This document shows positions 26,414 through 35,621 of a stretch of 64,000 nt of DNA, in pieces. The stretch is taken from positions 62,001 to 126,000 of the forward strand of contig NZ_JADOTV010000009.1 in assembly GCF_015767245.1 (NCBI RefSeq), read 5' to 3'. The notes beneath the pieces were generated by a model. That model was not told where the DNA came from. It saw only the letters and a list, made by a program, of their open reading frames with translations, and made no database searches. The DNA is from Aureivirga sp. CE67. GTDB lineage: Bacteria; Bacteroidota; Bacteroidia; Flavobacteriales; Flavobacteriaceae. Position 1 is the first letter of the stretch. Each line of letters opens with the position of its first letter. The position numbers were made by a program, and so were the translations under genes.

Positions 26414-26452
26414 ATTTATCAAAAATATATTTTAGTAGGTAGTTAAAAGTTT

Positions 26453-27043
26453 TTAAAACTGCCACCCGAAATTGATACCAAATCTCCCTGTAAAATCACG
26501 TTTATCCTCATCGTCTGCAAAACCAAGGTTACGACCTAATGCACCATTTATATCAATAAGAAATCCAGAATTACTTACCCATTTCCATCCTATACCTACA
26601 CCAATAGCTGTTTCAAAATAGCTTTCTGTTTTTGTCTCCCTATAATTATTAAAGTAGAAATCGTATTCATTTTCATAGGTATATAATTTTAAAAAACCTT
26701 CACCATAGAAACCTTTTGCTCCAAAATCTTCTTTTGAAAAAAAGTACTGACGATAAAAAGGTGAAAACGAAAATTTTTCCATAATTTCTGTTCCGTTTTC
26801 ATTATCAAAATTAATATTTACATCTGCACCAATACTACTATATTTATTTAGTGTATACTCATATCTTGGATTAAACGCAGGGAATACAAGTCCAGCAATT
26901 ACATCTAAACTAAGACCATGTCTTTTTGCATTAGAGAATTTTGTCATTCGTTTTTGGCTATCTGTCTCTTCAGATTCTGTAGAGGTTTGCGCATTAGCCA
27001 TAACTCCTGTGACTAATAAAATAAAGAATAAATACTTTTTCAT
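26453..27043 (-). CDS. Small outer-membrane beta-barrel protein
   Basis: 196 residues. Signal peptide MKKYLFFILLVTGVMANAQ; acidic linker; then alternating strands of a small barrel (GLSLDVIAGLVFPAF, YEYTLNKYSSIGADVNINF, GVGIGWKWV, GRFGINFGWQF). The final residue is Phe with an aromatic-rich last strand, the usual Bam recognition end. Family not recognised beyond outer-membrane porin-like proteins of Bacteroidetes. Single gene, convergent with the 106-aa cassette and separated by its terminator. Confidence 0.75.
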   Translation of the reverse strand: MKKYLFFILLVTGVMANAQTSTESEETDSQKRMTKFSNAKRHGLSLDVIAGLVFPAFNPRYEYTLNKYSSIGADVNINFDNENGTEIMEKFSFSPFYRQYFFSKEDFGAKGFYGEGFLKLYTYENEYDFYFNNYRETKTESYFETAIGVGIGWKWVSNSGFLIDINGALGRNLGFADDEDKRDFTGRFGINFGWQF

Positions 27044-27348
27044 AATTATAAAAATTTAATTTTTAATTAATTTCATTTTCAAAAAGAGGATACAGAATGC
27101 AACCTTATTTTGAATTAATAAAAATAAAGCTACAATATTAACATAAATAAATTAAATAGTTAAGTTATTTAATTGTTAAGTATAGAAATATGTAAAAATG
27201 TAAGATTTTGTTTAGATATTTAGAAAGTGTTTCAGGGTGTAAAAAGTTTGAAACTGATTTTAAAATAAAAACTAACCTATTTTTTAGGTTAGTTTTTTGA
27301 ATTTTAGTTCATCTAATATGTTAACTACATATTATTTCTTAAAGCTTT
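27044..27348. other. Intergenic region, terminator and an inverted repeat
   Basis: AT-rich, no gene seen. AATTAAATA (27150-27158) and TATTTAATT (27166-27174) form a 9-bp inverted repeat, and the terminator 27267-27297 lies at the right side. The minus-strand promoter of the gene starting at 27043 must be here. Confidence 0.5.
27267..27297 (-). terminator. Hairpin terminator, CTAACCTA type
   Basis: AAAAACTAACCTA (27267-27279) pairs with TAGGTTAGTTTTT (27285-27297). The same stem is used at 28631-28663. Confidence 0.85.
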
Positions 27349-27798
27349 TTATTTATCGATATTTATTTTTTCAAAAGAAATTACTCTAGCTCCAAAATAT
27401 TTACCAATATCTTTTTTATAATGATGGTATTCCATCATCAATTTAATTTTATCAGGATTTTCAACTTTTCCTTTAAAGTCATAACCTCCATTATTGTTTA
27501 ATTTCAAAATCGAATCTTTTTTACCAGTATGGAATTTTACTATAGATTTTTCGTTGTATCCAACAAATACAAATTCCCCGCTGTATTCACTTCCAACTTT
27601 TTCTATAGAGTCTTTATTTACAATTAATCTAATAGAAGCATTATCAAAAATATATTTTGTGTTTAAAGTATCAATAATTGTTTTTAAGGAGTCTCTTTCT
27701 TTTTCTAATTTTTTTATTATTTCAAGATTATTTCTATCAGAATTACAGCTCAATAATAGGATAGAAGCTAGTAATAATATGATTTCTTTATTTTTCAT
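27349..27798 (-). CDS. Small lipoprotein of unknown function
   Basis: 149 residues. Lipoprotein signal with lipobox LLSC (Cys18), followed by NSDRNN. Residues about 25-50 are charged and helical (IIKKLEKERDSLKTIIDTL, coiled-coil-like), then a beta-rich part with YSGEFVFVGYNEKSIVKF. No family recognised. Probably anchored in a membrane facing the periplasm. Own terminator at 27267-27297. Confidence 0.7.
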   Translation of the reverse strand: MKNKEIILLLASILLLSCNSDRNNLEIIKKLEKERDSLKTIIDTLNTKYIFDNASIRLIVNKDSIEKVGSEYSGEFVFVGYNEKSIVKFHTGKKDSILKLNNNGGYDFKGKVENPDKIKLMMEYHHYKKDIGKYFGARVISFEKINIDK

Positions 27799-28075
27799 TA
27801 ATTATATGTTTAAATAGGTGTATTAATTCATTTTCAATTGTTATTCTGTTTGGTTCAAAATCTTTTTCATTTTTATTCAATTTTTTCTTTAACTAAGATT
27901 TATAACTGAAACCTCAATTTTGGCTAAAACTACTATTTTAATAGAAGTAAATCAAATGTAGGGGAGTTTTTGAATGAAATTTGTTTATTTCGAATTTTAG
28001 GCTAATAAAACAAAGAATTTTTCACAGTCTGAATTTTTTTTAAACTGTGTTTAAATGTTGTTGTGGCTAGTTTTT

Positions 28076-28594
28076 TCATTGTTTCTTTCTATGTTTTTCA
28101 ATCTCTTGAATCTCTTTTTCGATTTCTAAGGTTGCTCTTGAACAGGTATTTGTCCAATAAATATTTTTTCCTTTTGGAAACGGCCAATCATTATATTTCT
28201 GCCCAAAATAGGTTTCACTTTTACTATAAACAACATAATTTCTCCCAATTTTAAAATGTACTCCGCAATCTCCATTGCCAAGTCCAGTATATATTACTAT
28301 TGTATCTGTCGTTGTATTCCCTTTGTATTTGGAAGTCAATAGCAATTCATATTTAGCAATAACCGTTTCGTAAAGTGGTCCTTTTGCAATTATATTATCA
28401 TTAGCGAACATTTTAATTGCGGTTGAATCAACAAGTGTTATTAATTCTTTAGAAATTATCTTTCCTACCAACACAGCATCTGAATTTTTTATTTCTTTTT
28501 TAAATGTTCTTTTTCCAATACAAGTACAAGCATAGATTCCAGTATTTATTAGAAAAAAAACTAAGATAAATAATAGGTAAGTCTGTTTTTTCAT
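28076..28594 (-). CDS. TIMP/NTR-like secreted protein with N-terminal CxC
   Basis: About 172 residues from the ATG that begins MKKQTYLLF; an ATG 39 bp further upstream (28633) would put 13 extra residues before the signal peptide and overlaps a terminator. After the signal the mature protein would start at Cys in CTCIG, the arrangement of tissue-inhibitor-of-metalloprotease/netrin-like domains, followed by SDAVLVGKI, a central strand region and two later Cys (GDCGVH, TNTCSR) for disulfides. Bacterial members are surface or secreted, function unclear. Position -1 Ala/+1 Cys could also be lipidated, although Tyr at -2 is unusual. Confidence 0.65.
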   Translation of the reverse strand: MKKQTYLLFILVFFLINTGIYACTCIGKRTFKKEIKNSDAVLVGKIISKELITLVDSTAIKMFANDNIIAKGPLYETVIAKYELLLTSKYKGNTTTDTIVIYTGLGNGDCGVHFKIGRNYVVYSKSETYFGQKYNDWPFPKGKNIYWTNTCSRATLEIEKEIQEIEKHRKKQ

Positions 28595-28630
28595 TTTTAA
28601 ATTGTAAATATTCTGAAATTTATTTAAAAA

Positions 28631-28663
28631 CAAAAACTAACCTAAAATATAGGTTAGTTTTTG
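28631..28663. terminator. Hairpin terminator, CTAACCTA type
   Basis: CAAAAACTAACCTA (28631-28644) pairs perfectly with TAGGTTAGTTTTTG (28650-28663). It separates the 444-aa gene from the TIMP-like gene on the minus strand. Confidence 0.85.
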
Positions 28664-28823
28664 TTTGAAATTTTTTTCTTTTGAATATTTTGTATTTAGG
28701 CCTTAAGTTGCATATATCTGCATAAATTATATAAGATTCCTTTAAGAAAAATACTCTATGTAAGTCAAAGTTCTTGATTCTTCATTTGTCTATCTTAAAT
28801 ATTAAGTGTCTTACAGTGAGTAT

Positions 28824-30158
28824 TTAAAAATTTAACTTTGATAAAGAGTCAAAGCTAAATTTTGCATATAAACCAAAACTTAATCGATTATACCAATTTT
28901 CATATTTAGGTTCTACTTTTTGTCTTTCGATATTTTGATCAATATCAGGGAGTTCAAGATATATTCCTCCTAAAAATTTTCCACCTGTTTTAAAGAAAGA
29001 ACTTGCTAAACCTAAATCTGTATGAGAGGCATATAAATAATCATTGTTTGATTCTTTAACTCTAAGGTAAGTGTCGATAATAATAAGGAATGATTTATTT
29101 ATTGATATATAATTTAATGCATCAATTTCAATTTTGTTTAGATAAATTATTCCATAATCACCAGAATAAGCTGATTTTTTACCCTTTGTAGTAAAAGTAG
29201 TATTATTTGAAGATATAACAGATTCATATTCATATTCATTTAAAGCTAAAAGTGAAGAATTATTTGTTTTTTGATAAGAATATTTTGCTCCAAAAATCCA
29301 ATTTCCGCCAACTCTTAAATTGTAACCTAATCCTAAAGTAGATCCATTAAACTTAACTTCATTAAAGCTTTTTCCTAAATCATTAATGTTCCAAGATGAA
29401 AAAGTATTAAACTTCTCATTGCTTAAGCCACCATGTGTGTAAAAAACATGTTTCATATATGCCTTATTGCTTAGAATGTTCTTTACACTTGAATTTAAGA
29501 TTTCATTTTTTTTAGAGAATTGTTTAAGTTTTTTATAATAATCTGTTTTTTTTATTAGATCTCTGTATTTGATAGAGTATTTCAACTCAATAGGATCTGT
29601 TGATTTTTTTATTTTTTTAGACAATAAGTCGAATAAACCAGTACATATATTTGTATTACTATCAATTTTATTTTTAATTTCATCAAGAATTATTGGAGAC
29701 TCTTTTTGTTCTAACACTATTTTTTTATCTTTTTTTATCTCCTCGAGAATTATAGTTCTATATTTGCTTTCGAAATTTTCGTTAATTTGTTTATATTCAT
29801 TAGAAAGTTCTGTTCTTTGCTTGTTAATCTTATCTCCCATTTTTTTAACGTTAGATATTTGGAAACCAAACGTAATATTAAGATTCGATGAAGGTGTTAA
29901 ATCTGATGATTTAATTATAGAACCAATCCCTTCTTTGTTTTTAGTTGTAAAATCAACCCCCCATATTAACCCAGATGAAGATAATTTAGAGTTTAGAAAA
30001 TTATTAGAATTAAAAGAAATTTCGCTTTTATCAATATCAATTCCAATATTAGTATTATTAAATAAAATTGTGTTATTACCTTCTGAATTCTTAACTATTT
30101 GCGCTTGTAAAATAGTATTCTGTCCAATTAATAAGATTAAGAGTATAATTTTTTTCAT
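28824..30158 (-). CDS. Outer-membrane protein with coiled-coil insert
   Basis: 444 residues. Signal peptide MKKIILLILL...LQAQ; residues about 25-110 are strand-rich (NNTNIGIDID, GLIWGVDF); about 110-235 are helical and Lys/Glu-rich (NKQRTELSNEYKQINENFE), likely a coiled coil; about 255-444 are barrel-like strands (LGLGYNLRVGGNWIFGAKYSY) ending in LNF with terminal Phe. So an outer-membrane barrel with a helical domain. No family recognised. Nine bases after the 98-aa gene; the two probably act together. Confidence 0.65.
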   Translation of the reverse strand: MKKIILLILLIGQNTILQAQIVKNSEGNNTILFNNTNIGIDIDKSEISFNSNNFLNSKLSSSGLIWGVDFTTKNKEGIGSIIKSSDLTPSSNLNITFGFQISNVKKMGDKINKQRTELSNEYKQINENFESKYRTIILEEIKKDKKIVLEQKESPIILDEIKNKIDSNTNICTGLFDLLSKKIKKSTDPIELKYSIKYRDLIKKTDYYKKLKQFSKKNEILNSSVKNILSNKAYMKHVFYTHGGLSNEKFNTFSSWNINDLGKSFNEVKFNGSTLGLGYNLRVGGNWIFGAKYSYQKTNNSSLLALNEYEYESVISSNNTTFTTKGKKSAYSGDYGIIYLNKIEIDALNYISINKSFLIIIDTYLRVKESNNDYLYASHTDLGLASSFFKTGGKFLGGIYLELPDIDQNIERQKVEPKYENWYNRLSFGLYAKFSFDSLSKLNF

Positions 30159-30167
30159 TGTTCTTTT

Positions 30168-30464
30168 TTATGGGGCTGTATATTCTAGTTTGTAATTTCC
30201 TATTCCTTGATAATTAGCCAAAATTGGTTCGTTATTAATTTTGTTGTTATTTACGAAAACATTCATTTTAATAATAATACCTTCAGGAGAATGAATTATA
30301 CCAAATATAGTAAGTGCACCAGAGGTGTTAATATTATCATTTTGTATAATAATTTTACCATCAAAAATGGATTTGTTTTCTTGAAGAGAATTATTAAAAT
30401 AAAAGTTTCCGACTTCGTCAATAATACTTGTTGGTAATTCAATTTCACATTTAACTTTTGCCAT
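30168..30464 (-). CDS. Small beta-rich protein (98 aa), partner of the 444-aa gene
   Basis: 98 residues, starts MAKVKCEIEL, no signal peptide and no membrane helix. Strand-rich, with GALTIFGIIHSPEGIIIKM and NYKLEYTAP at the end; one Cys. No family recognised. Size and lack of a signal resemble the two leader-cassette proteins (106 and 94 aa), but no comparable leader is visible upstream. The gap to the 444-aa outer-membrane protein is nine bases, implying one transcript. Confidence 0.6.
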   Translation of the reverse strand: MAKVKCEIELPTSIIDEVGNFYFNNSLQENKSIFDGKIIIQNDNINTSGALTIFGIIHSPEGIIIKMNVFVNNNKINNEPILANYQGIGNYKLEYTAP

Positions 30465-30747
30465 ATTCTAGTAGTTTTTTATTAGATGATACATAATAAT
30501 AACAATGAGTTTTGTTATTTTATTAAGTTAATTAATGATGTTCTTCAAAAATAACAAAATAATGATATTTAATATAGTATTTATGTTAATAAAATATGAA
30601 TAATTGATATTTCGTTTGTACTGATTTTAAATGGGGAAATAAAATTAATTATGATGGTTTAAGCAATTAATACAAATAAACTAAATCTCGATTTGGTGCT
30701 AAATCAACATCAATAGTTTTTTTTGAATTTTAATGATTTGATTGTAG

Positions 30748-31836
30748 TTAATTATTTTTGTTTTTAGAGTAAATAGTTGCAGATAATGTTATTGCTCCTA
30801 GAAATGGAGCAGAAAGTAAACCAATTAGTATTGTAGAGTCAACTTCTATATTTATTTTTTTTATTATCAAAATAGAAGTTGCTACAAAAATTATAATTAG
30901 TAATATTAGCCAACTTATAAACATTATTAAAATATTTGAACTTGTAAAGAGATTTGCAAAGAAATTTAAAATAGATTTAATATTTGATTTTTTGGTCCTT
31001 TCAATTTCATTCAAATCTTCATAATTACTTAATAAATTAAGCTCTTTTACAATTTCTTTTAGATATGTAAATCTTTGCTCTTTTAATTCTATTTCCTGAA
31101 AATTTTTAAGATTTGGTTTGATAAAGCTGAATTCATATAGTGTTAAAATATCAACAAAAGGAACTACTTTTTCAAGTTCAGCTTTTTGAGTAATTCGATT
31201 CTTTATTTTTAAATTAATTGATTCAAATGCATCAATTAATTCATTAGTCTCCTTGCTAAATTCAATCCAATTATATTTTTTTAAAAGTAGATTTCTTAAT
31301 TCATAAATAGCAATTTTGGTTGTTTGATCTTTATTATTACTATAAAATGGAGTTAAAACAAGATCAGAATTGACTATATTAAAATATTTAGAAATATTTT
31401 CTAGATGGGAAACATTTTCGTTAATCAAAAAACTTTTAATTTCTTTTCTAAGAATATATGCGTAACAAAATTGTAAATGTGAAATTTTGATAGCCTTTTT
31501 ATGTTCTTTGATATTCCAGTATCTAAATATAGTAAATGTAATTACAAATATTAGAATTGAAAGTATTGAACCTAATGCCCATTGAATCCAAAAAGAATAT
31601 TCCTCATTTTCAAAAATTACATTGTTTTTTATTTTTAAAAAAAGCCATAAAAGATAATTATCTATACTTGCAGGTAAAAATGGTAAAATGTTAAATATTA
31701 GAAATCCAGTAGAGAGAATAAAGAAGAAAGTAGAAATTTGTATTTTCCAAGTGTTTTTTAATCTATAATTGAAAGAATCTTCTACTGAATTATAATAATC
31801 TGATATAACGCCTTCAAGTAATTTTTTATCTTGCAT
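30748..31836 (-). CDS. Large unknown membrane protein, 2+2 helices
   Basis: 362 residues. Hydrophobic helices near 33-55 and 88-112, a soluble helical domain of about 180 residues, then two C-terminal helices near 302-325 and 334-356. No signal peptide; the N-terminus starts MQDKKLLEGVI. No family recognised. Its flanks are AT-rich with no obvious operon partner. The layout (paired helices around a cytosolic helical domain) is seen in accessory and defence-associated membrane proteins, but nothing here proves such a role. Confidence 0.65.
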   Translation of the reverse strand: MQDKKLLEGVISDYYNSVEDSFNYRLKNTWKIQISTFFFILSTGFLIFNILPFLPASIDNYLLWLFLKIKNNVIFENEEYSFWIQWALGSILSILIFVITFTIFRYWNIKEHKKAIKISHLQFCYAYILRKEIKSFLINENVSHLENISKYFNIVNSDLVLTPFYSNNKDQTTKIAIYELRNLLLKKYNWIEFSKETNELIDAFESINLKIKNRITQKAELEKVVPFVDILTLYEFSFIKPNLKNFQEIELKEQRFTYLKEIVKELNLLSNYEDLNEIERTKKSNIKSILNFFANLFTSSNILIMFISWLILLIIIFVATSILIIKKINIEVDSTILIGLLSAPFLGAITLSATIYSKNKNN

Positions 31837-32006
31837 ATTTAATTAATTTTAAAGCTTCATATAAAGCAAGAACATTTATTGCTTTTACTCCAGCTATGGA
31901 ATTTTGTTAAAAAAGTAATAGTCATAGAATATTTTTTCAAATATAAAGAATATTAAATTATTAACAATAATTAAGTTAATTATGTGAAAATTATTAATTA
32001 AAAAAA

Positions 32007-32483
32007 TTATTCCCCAAAAACTCCATCCAAAACCTTCAACAAATCCTCTGCAGAAAGAAATTGATCGTATTGAAAAATGATTTCATATTTGTCGTTTAAA
32101 ATACAAAGGGTAGGATAAGAAGTTTTCCCGTTTACAGTTCCTAGTTGTTCTGCCAATTCATGAATACCAGTTTTTCTTCCAGTAGGTTTGAATTTAAAAG
32201 TATGTCCAACAAATTGAATATCTCTTTTTTCTTCAGCATTAAAATCTATAAACCAAAAATGATCATTCAGTTTTTGTGCAACTTTTTTATTTTTAAAAGT
32301 AGTTTGTTTCATCGATTGGCAATATTTACACCAATCGGTATGTATAAAAACAACAATATTTCGTGGATTTGTTTTTTGTAAACTATCCACTTGCTCAAAC
32401 GTAGAAATCTTTGTTTGAGAAAAAGCTAATAGTGGCAGTAAAGAAACCACTATCAGCATTATTATTTTTTGGAATGATTGCAT
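32007..32483 (-). CDS. Periplasmic thioredoxin-like protein
   Basis: 158 residues, signal peptide of about 22 (ends AFSQ), thioredoxin fold of the DsbD-gamma/Thioredoxin_7 type. Active site is C52-K-Y-C55 after HTDW; the cis-Pro is in SYPTLCIL near residue 128. It starts eight bases after the stop of the TonB receptor gene, so they share a transcript. Its place with a receptor whose plug contains a CxxC pair (NCNVCN) suggests it keeps receptor or metal-carrier cysteines reduced; that link is inference. Confidence 0.85.
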   Translation of the reverse strand: MQSFQKIIMLIVVSLLPLLAFSQTKISTFEQVDSLQKTNPRNIVVFIHTDWCKYCQSMKQTTFKNKKVAQKLNDHFWFIDFNAEEKRDIQFVGHTFKFKPTGRKTGIHELAEQLGTVNGKTSYPTLCILNDKYEIIFQYDQFLSAEDLLKVLDGVFGE

Positions 32484-32491
32484 CCTTAAAT

Positions 32492-34786
32492 TTAATCTAA
32501 AGTATAACGGAATCCTAAAAATCCTCTAATTCCTTGATTTGGTGCAAAAACATAAGATGGATCAAAAGTCAAAGCATTCGGATTATCAGGAGTTGGAACT
32601 ACTTGTCCATCCGTATCAAAAACAACATTTTCATCAAAAGGATCAAAAGCACGAGCAATACTATTTGAAGGAGGCGTGTAGTTCAATAAATTCTTCACAC
32701 CACCATAAAGTTGGAAATGCTCGCCAAAGTTTTTCGTCACCTGAATATTTTGTATACTCCACCAAGGCGAATAATCTGGTCTGTCATCCAATTCTCCTAA
32801 AACTGGCAAACGCATTGGTCCGTATAAATTTCCTGTATAATCAATCGTTAAACCTAAAGATTTAATCGTATATCCTGCGCTCCAAACTCCTTGGAATCTT
32901 TCGGTTAATAATTGTCTGTATTTTCTTCCATCTTCTTCCACAGTTACATCCATCAAGGTTCCTCCAGCATTGATTTTTAAACCATTTTTAAAATCAACAT
33001 CTACATTTAGAGAAACTCCTTGAGAAACCGAAGAACCATCTAAATTGCTATAAATAATCTTGTTCGGGTCTGTTTCATAATCTGGTAAAATCTGGTTTGA
33101 AAAATAGGTATAAAAAGCACTAGCATCCAATCCGATGAAAATTCCACCTTCTAAATAAATCTTTTTTACGAAATTAATATTTCCGTTCCATGAAGTTTCT
33201 GGTAATAATTCATCTTCAAAAACCACATCTCTCGCTCCTGTAAGCGCAGCATGATCTTCTGTAAACACATTTGCCACACGATATCCATTTCCAACACTTA
33301 GACGTAATACATTTCGATTGTTTTTTGAAGACCATTTATAGTTAATTCTTGGCGTCAGAATTCCACCATGCAAACTGTTATAATCATATCGCATTCCTAA
33401 CAACAAAGTATTTTGAGGATTCAATTCAATTTCATCTTGTATAAAAGCTCCTGGTAAATGCGTGATTGCAGGATTATTTTCTAAATCATCTCCTTTTGCG
33501 GTTGCTGGTGTATTATCATCATAATAAGTATAACGATAAGCAACTCCAGTTAAAATATCATGTTTTCCAAGTACTTTATTCCAAGTCAATTGCCCAAAAC
33601 CAATATATTGATCTGCTAAATATTTTGTATCACCATATACCGAGTTTTGGTTATGCCCGTTGGCACTAAATTGAAAATTAATCAATTCTTCAGTTGGTAA
33701 TTGGTAAATTCCAAAAGTTTCCCAACGGCTCGTATAAATACTTTCTCCATAAACCTCGTCACCACCACGATATTTTGGTTCCCAGTTCATTTCTCCTCCC
33801 CATCGGTCTTCATAAACATAACGTCCAGCAATAGTAAATACTCGATTGTCTTTTCTTTGAAAACTGAATTTGTTGAAAATTGAAATACGATCTTGAAGCG
33901 TCACATCTGTAAAGCCATCGTTATTATTGTCAATCGGATTGCTGTAATTGAAATAATTTACTCCTAAAAGTCCATCAACTTTTTTACCTAAACTATATCT
34001 TACACCAACATCTGCATTTACTTCTCCCCAAGTTGTAGCAAAAACATCTGTAGAAACCAAAGGAGCAGCGCTAGGTTTTTTTGTGATAATATTAATCAGA
34101 CCACCAACAGCCTCCGAACCATAAAGCGTAGAAGCAGGACCTTTTACGATTTCCACACGCTCGATAAGCGATTGCGGAATTCCCGTAAGACCATAAACCG
34201 TTGATAATCCACTTACAATTGGCATTCCGTCAATCAGAACCATTGTGTAAGGACCTTCCAAACCATTGATGTGAATATCTCCAGTATTACAAACATTACA
34301 ATTTAATTGCGGACGAACACCATTTACATTTTGTAAAGATTCGAAAATCGAAGGAGTAGGGTTTGCTTTAAAGAATTTTGCGGTATAAACTTCCACAGGG
34401 ACTGGACTTGCCAATTTGGAAACTTCTTTCATGGTTCCAGAAACTACAACTTCATCAAGTTGAGAGCTGTCTTCTACTAATTGGAAGTTTACCGTTAATT
34501 TTTCATTGTTATTAAAAGTGATTGTTTTTTTAAGCGTTTTATATCCGATTGAAGATACTACAACCGTAAAAGTTCCAGAAGGAACATTGTTCAATTCGAA
34601 CTTTCCTTGGTCATCAGCTGAGGTTCCAAGTCGAGTTCCTTTTAAATAAATACTTGCAAAATCAACAGGTTTGTTATTGGAAGTTATTGTTCCTGAAAGC
34701 GAATTTTGTGCATGAACGCTTATAGAAACAAACATAAGTAGTACAATTCCAATCCATTTAGATTTTATAGTAAAGTTAGTTAGCAT
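32492..34786 (-). CDS. TonB-dependent receptor, metal-linked
   Basis: 764 residues, outer membrane. Signal peptide (about 1-26), carboxypeptidase-regulatory-like domain (about 28-112), TonB box-like LDEVVVSGT near 112-120, plug domain (about 125-235) with a CNVC motif near residue 166 and VEIVKGPASTLYGSEA near 216, then the 22-strand barrel to the end. Transcribed divergently from a DtxR/MntR-type repressor, with a palindrome inside its promoter, so it is likely derepressed at low metal. Ligand could be iron, heme, manganese or copper complexes. Confidence 0.88.
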   Translation of the reverse strand: MLTNFTIKSKWIGIVLLMFVSISVHAQNSLSGTITSNNKPVDFASIYLKGTRLGTSADDQGKFELNNVPSGTFTVVVSSIGYKTLKKTITFNNNEKLTVNFQLVEDSSQLDEVVVSGTMKEVSKLASPVPVEVYTAKFFKANPTPSIFESLQNVNGVRPQLNCNVCNTGDIHINGLEGPYTMVLIDGMPIVSGLSTVYGLTGIPQSLIERVEIVKGPASTLYGSEAVGGLINIITKKPSAAPLVSTDVFATTWGEVNADVGVRYSLGKKVDGLLGVNYFNYSNPIDNNNDGFTDVTLQDRISIFNKFSFQRKDNRVFTIAGRYVYEDRWGGEMNWEPKYRGGDEVYGESIYTSRWETFGIYQLPTEELINFQFSANGHNQNSVYGDTKYLADQYIGFGQLTWNKVLGKHDILTGVAYRYTYYDDNTPATAKGDDLENNPAITHLPGAFIQDEIELNPQNTLLLGMRYDYNSLHGGILTPRINYKWSSKNNRNVLRLSVGNGYRVANVFTEDHAALTGARDVVFEDELLPETSWNGNINFVKKIYLEGGIFIGLDASAFYTYFSNQILPDYETDPNKIIYSNLDGSSVSQGVSLNVDVDFKNGLKINAGGTLMDVTVEEDGRKYRQLLTERFQGVWSAGYTIKSLGLTIDYTGNLYGPMRLPVLGELDDRPDYSPWWSIQNIQVTKNFGEHFQLYGGVKNLLNYTPPSNSIARAFDPFDENVVFDTDGQVVPTPDNPNALTFDPSYVFAPNQGIRGFLGFRYTLD

Positions 34787-34811
34787 TATAGTAATTTTAA
34801 TGTTTGGTTGG

Positions 34812-34842
34812 CAAATATATAAAGTTAGATGACTCTAACAAA
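34812..34842 (-). promoter_or_regulatory. Promoter of the TonB receptor with embedded operator
   Basis: On the minus strand: TTTG (34839-34842), 19-bp spacer, TATATTTG (34812-34819). The perfect inverted repeat GTTAGA-TGAC-TCTAAC (34824-34839) fills the spacer and touches the -33 element, and it resembles DtxR-family boxes built on TTAG/CTAA half-sites. A bound repressor here would block the promoter. Confidence 0.65.
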
Positions 34843-34887
34843 ATAAACGAAAACTTTTTTCTATTTTTGTGAAAACTGATTTTTTAA

Positions 34888-35544
34888 ATGGTATCATCAA
34901 CAGTAGAAAACTACTTAAAAGCCCTATATAGATTGGCAAATGAAAATGCTGAGGTAAACATCTCAGAATTGAGTGCGGAGTTAGAAGTATCTAAACCAAC
35001 GGTTAATGCAATGGTGAAAACTTTGCAACAACACGGATGGATAATCTATACAAAATATAAACCTTTGAAACTTACGGAAGAAGGAAGGAAAGCTGCTGCA
35101 TTGATTTTGAGAAAGCACCGATTAACAGAAATGTTTTTGGTAGAAAAAATGGGATTTGGTTGGGAAGAAGTTCATGAAATTGCCGAACAAGTGGAGCATA
35201 TAAAAGCACCGGCTTTGTTTGATCGAATGGACGAGTTGATGGATTATCCGAAAGTAGATCCGCACGGCTCTCCGATACCAGATAAAGATGGAAATATCAT
35301 TCAGAAAAATTATAAAAAACTAAGTGAACACGAAGTAGGAGAGGAAGTAATGTTGATTGCTTTGAATCATTCTTCGAAAGAATTTTTGGAGTTTTTAGAT
35401 AGTAGAAATATTTCTTTAAACACAAAAATTACGATAAAATCTGTAGAGATTTTTGATAATAGTATGGTGGTTAGTTATGAAAATCATCCTTCAGAGACTT
35501 TGAGTCAAAAGGTTTGTGAACGATTGTTAGTGGAAAAGGTTTGA
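34888..35544 (+). CDS. DtxR/MntR-family metal-dependent repressor
   Basis: 218 residues. Winged-helix DNA-binding domain (about 1-62, with VSKPTVNAMVKTL as recognition helix), dimerisation and metal-binding domain (about 63-145), and a C-terminal SH3/FeoA-like domain (about 148-218). In the metal site the sequence EQVEH places Glu where iron-sensing DtxR has Cys102, as in MntR, but Asn8 and Lys11 replace MntR's Asp8 and Glu11, so the metal is undecided. -7 box TATTTTTG at 34862-34869. Divergent from the TonB receptor, its probable target. Confidence 0.85.
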   Translation: MVSSTVENYLKALYRLANENAEVNISELSAELEVSKPTVNAMVKTLQQHGWIIYTKYKPLKLTEEGRKAAALILRKHRLTEMFLVEKMGFGWEEVHEIAEQVEHIKAPALFDRMDELMDYPKVDPHGSPIPDKDGNIIQKNYKKLSEHEVGEEVMLIALNHSSKEFLEFLDSRNISLNTKITIKSVEIFDNSMVVSYENHPSETLSQKVCERLLVEKV

Positions 35545-35621
35545 AAATGAATATAAAAGATATAAATTGGAATTGTAGATAAACTAATCCATAAATCATA
35601 GAAAGTAAAAAATACATTTCA

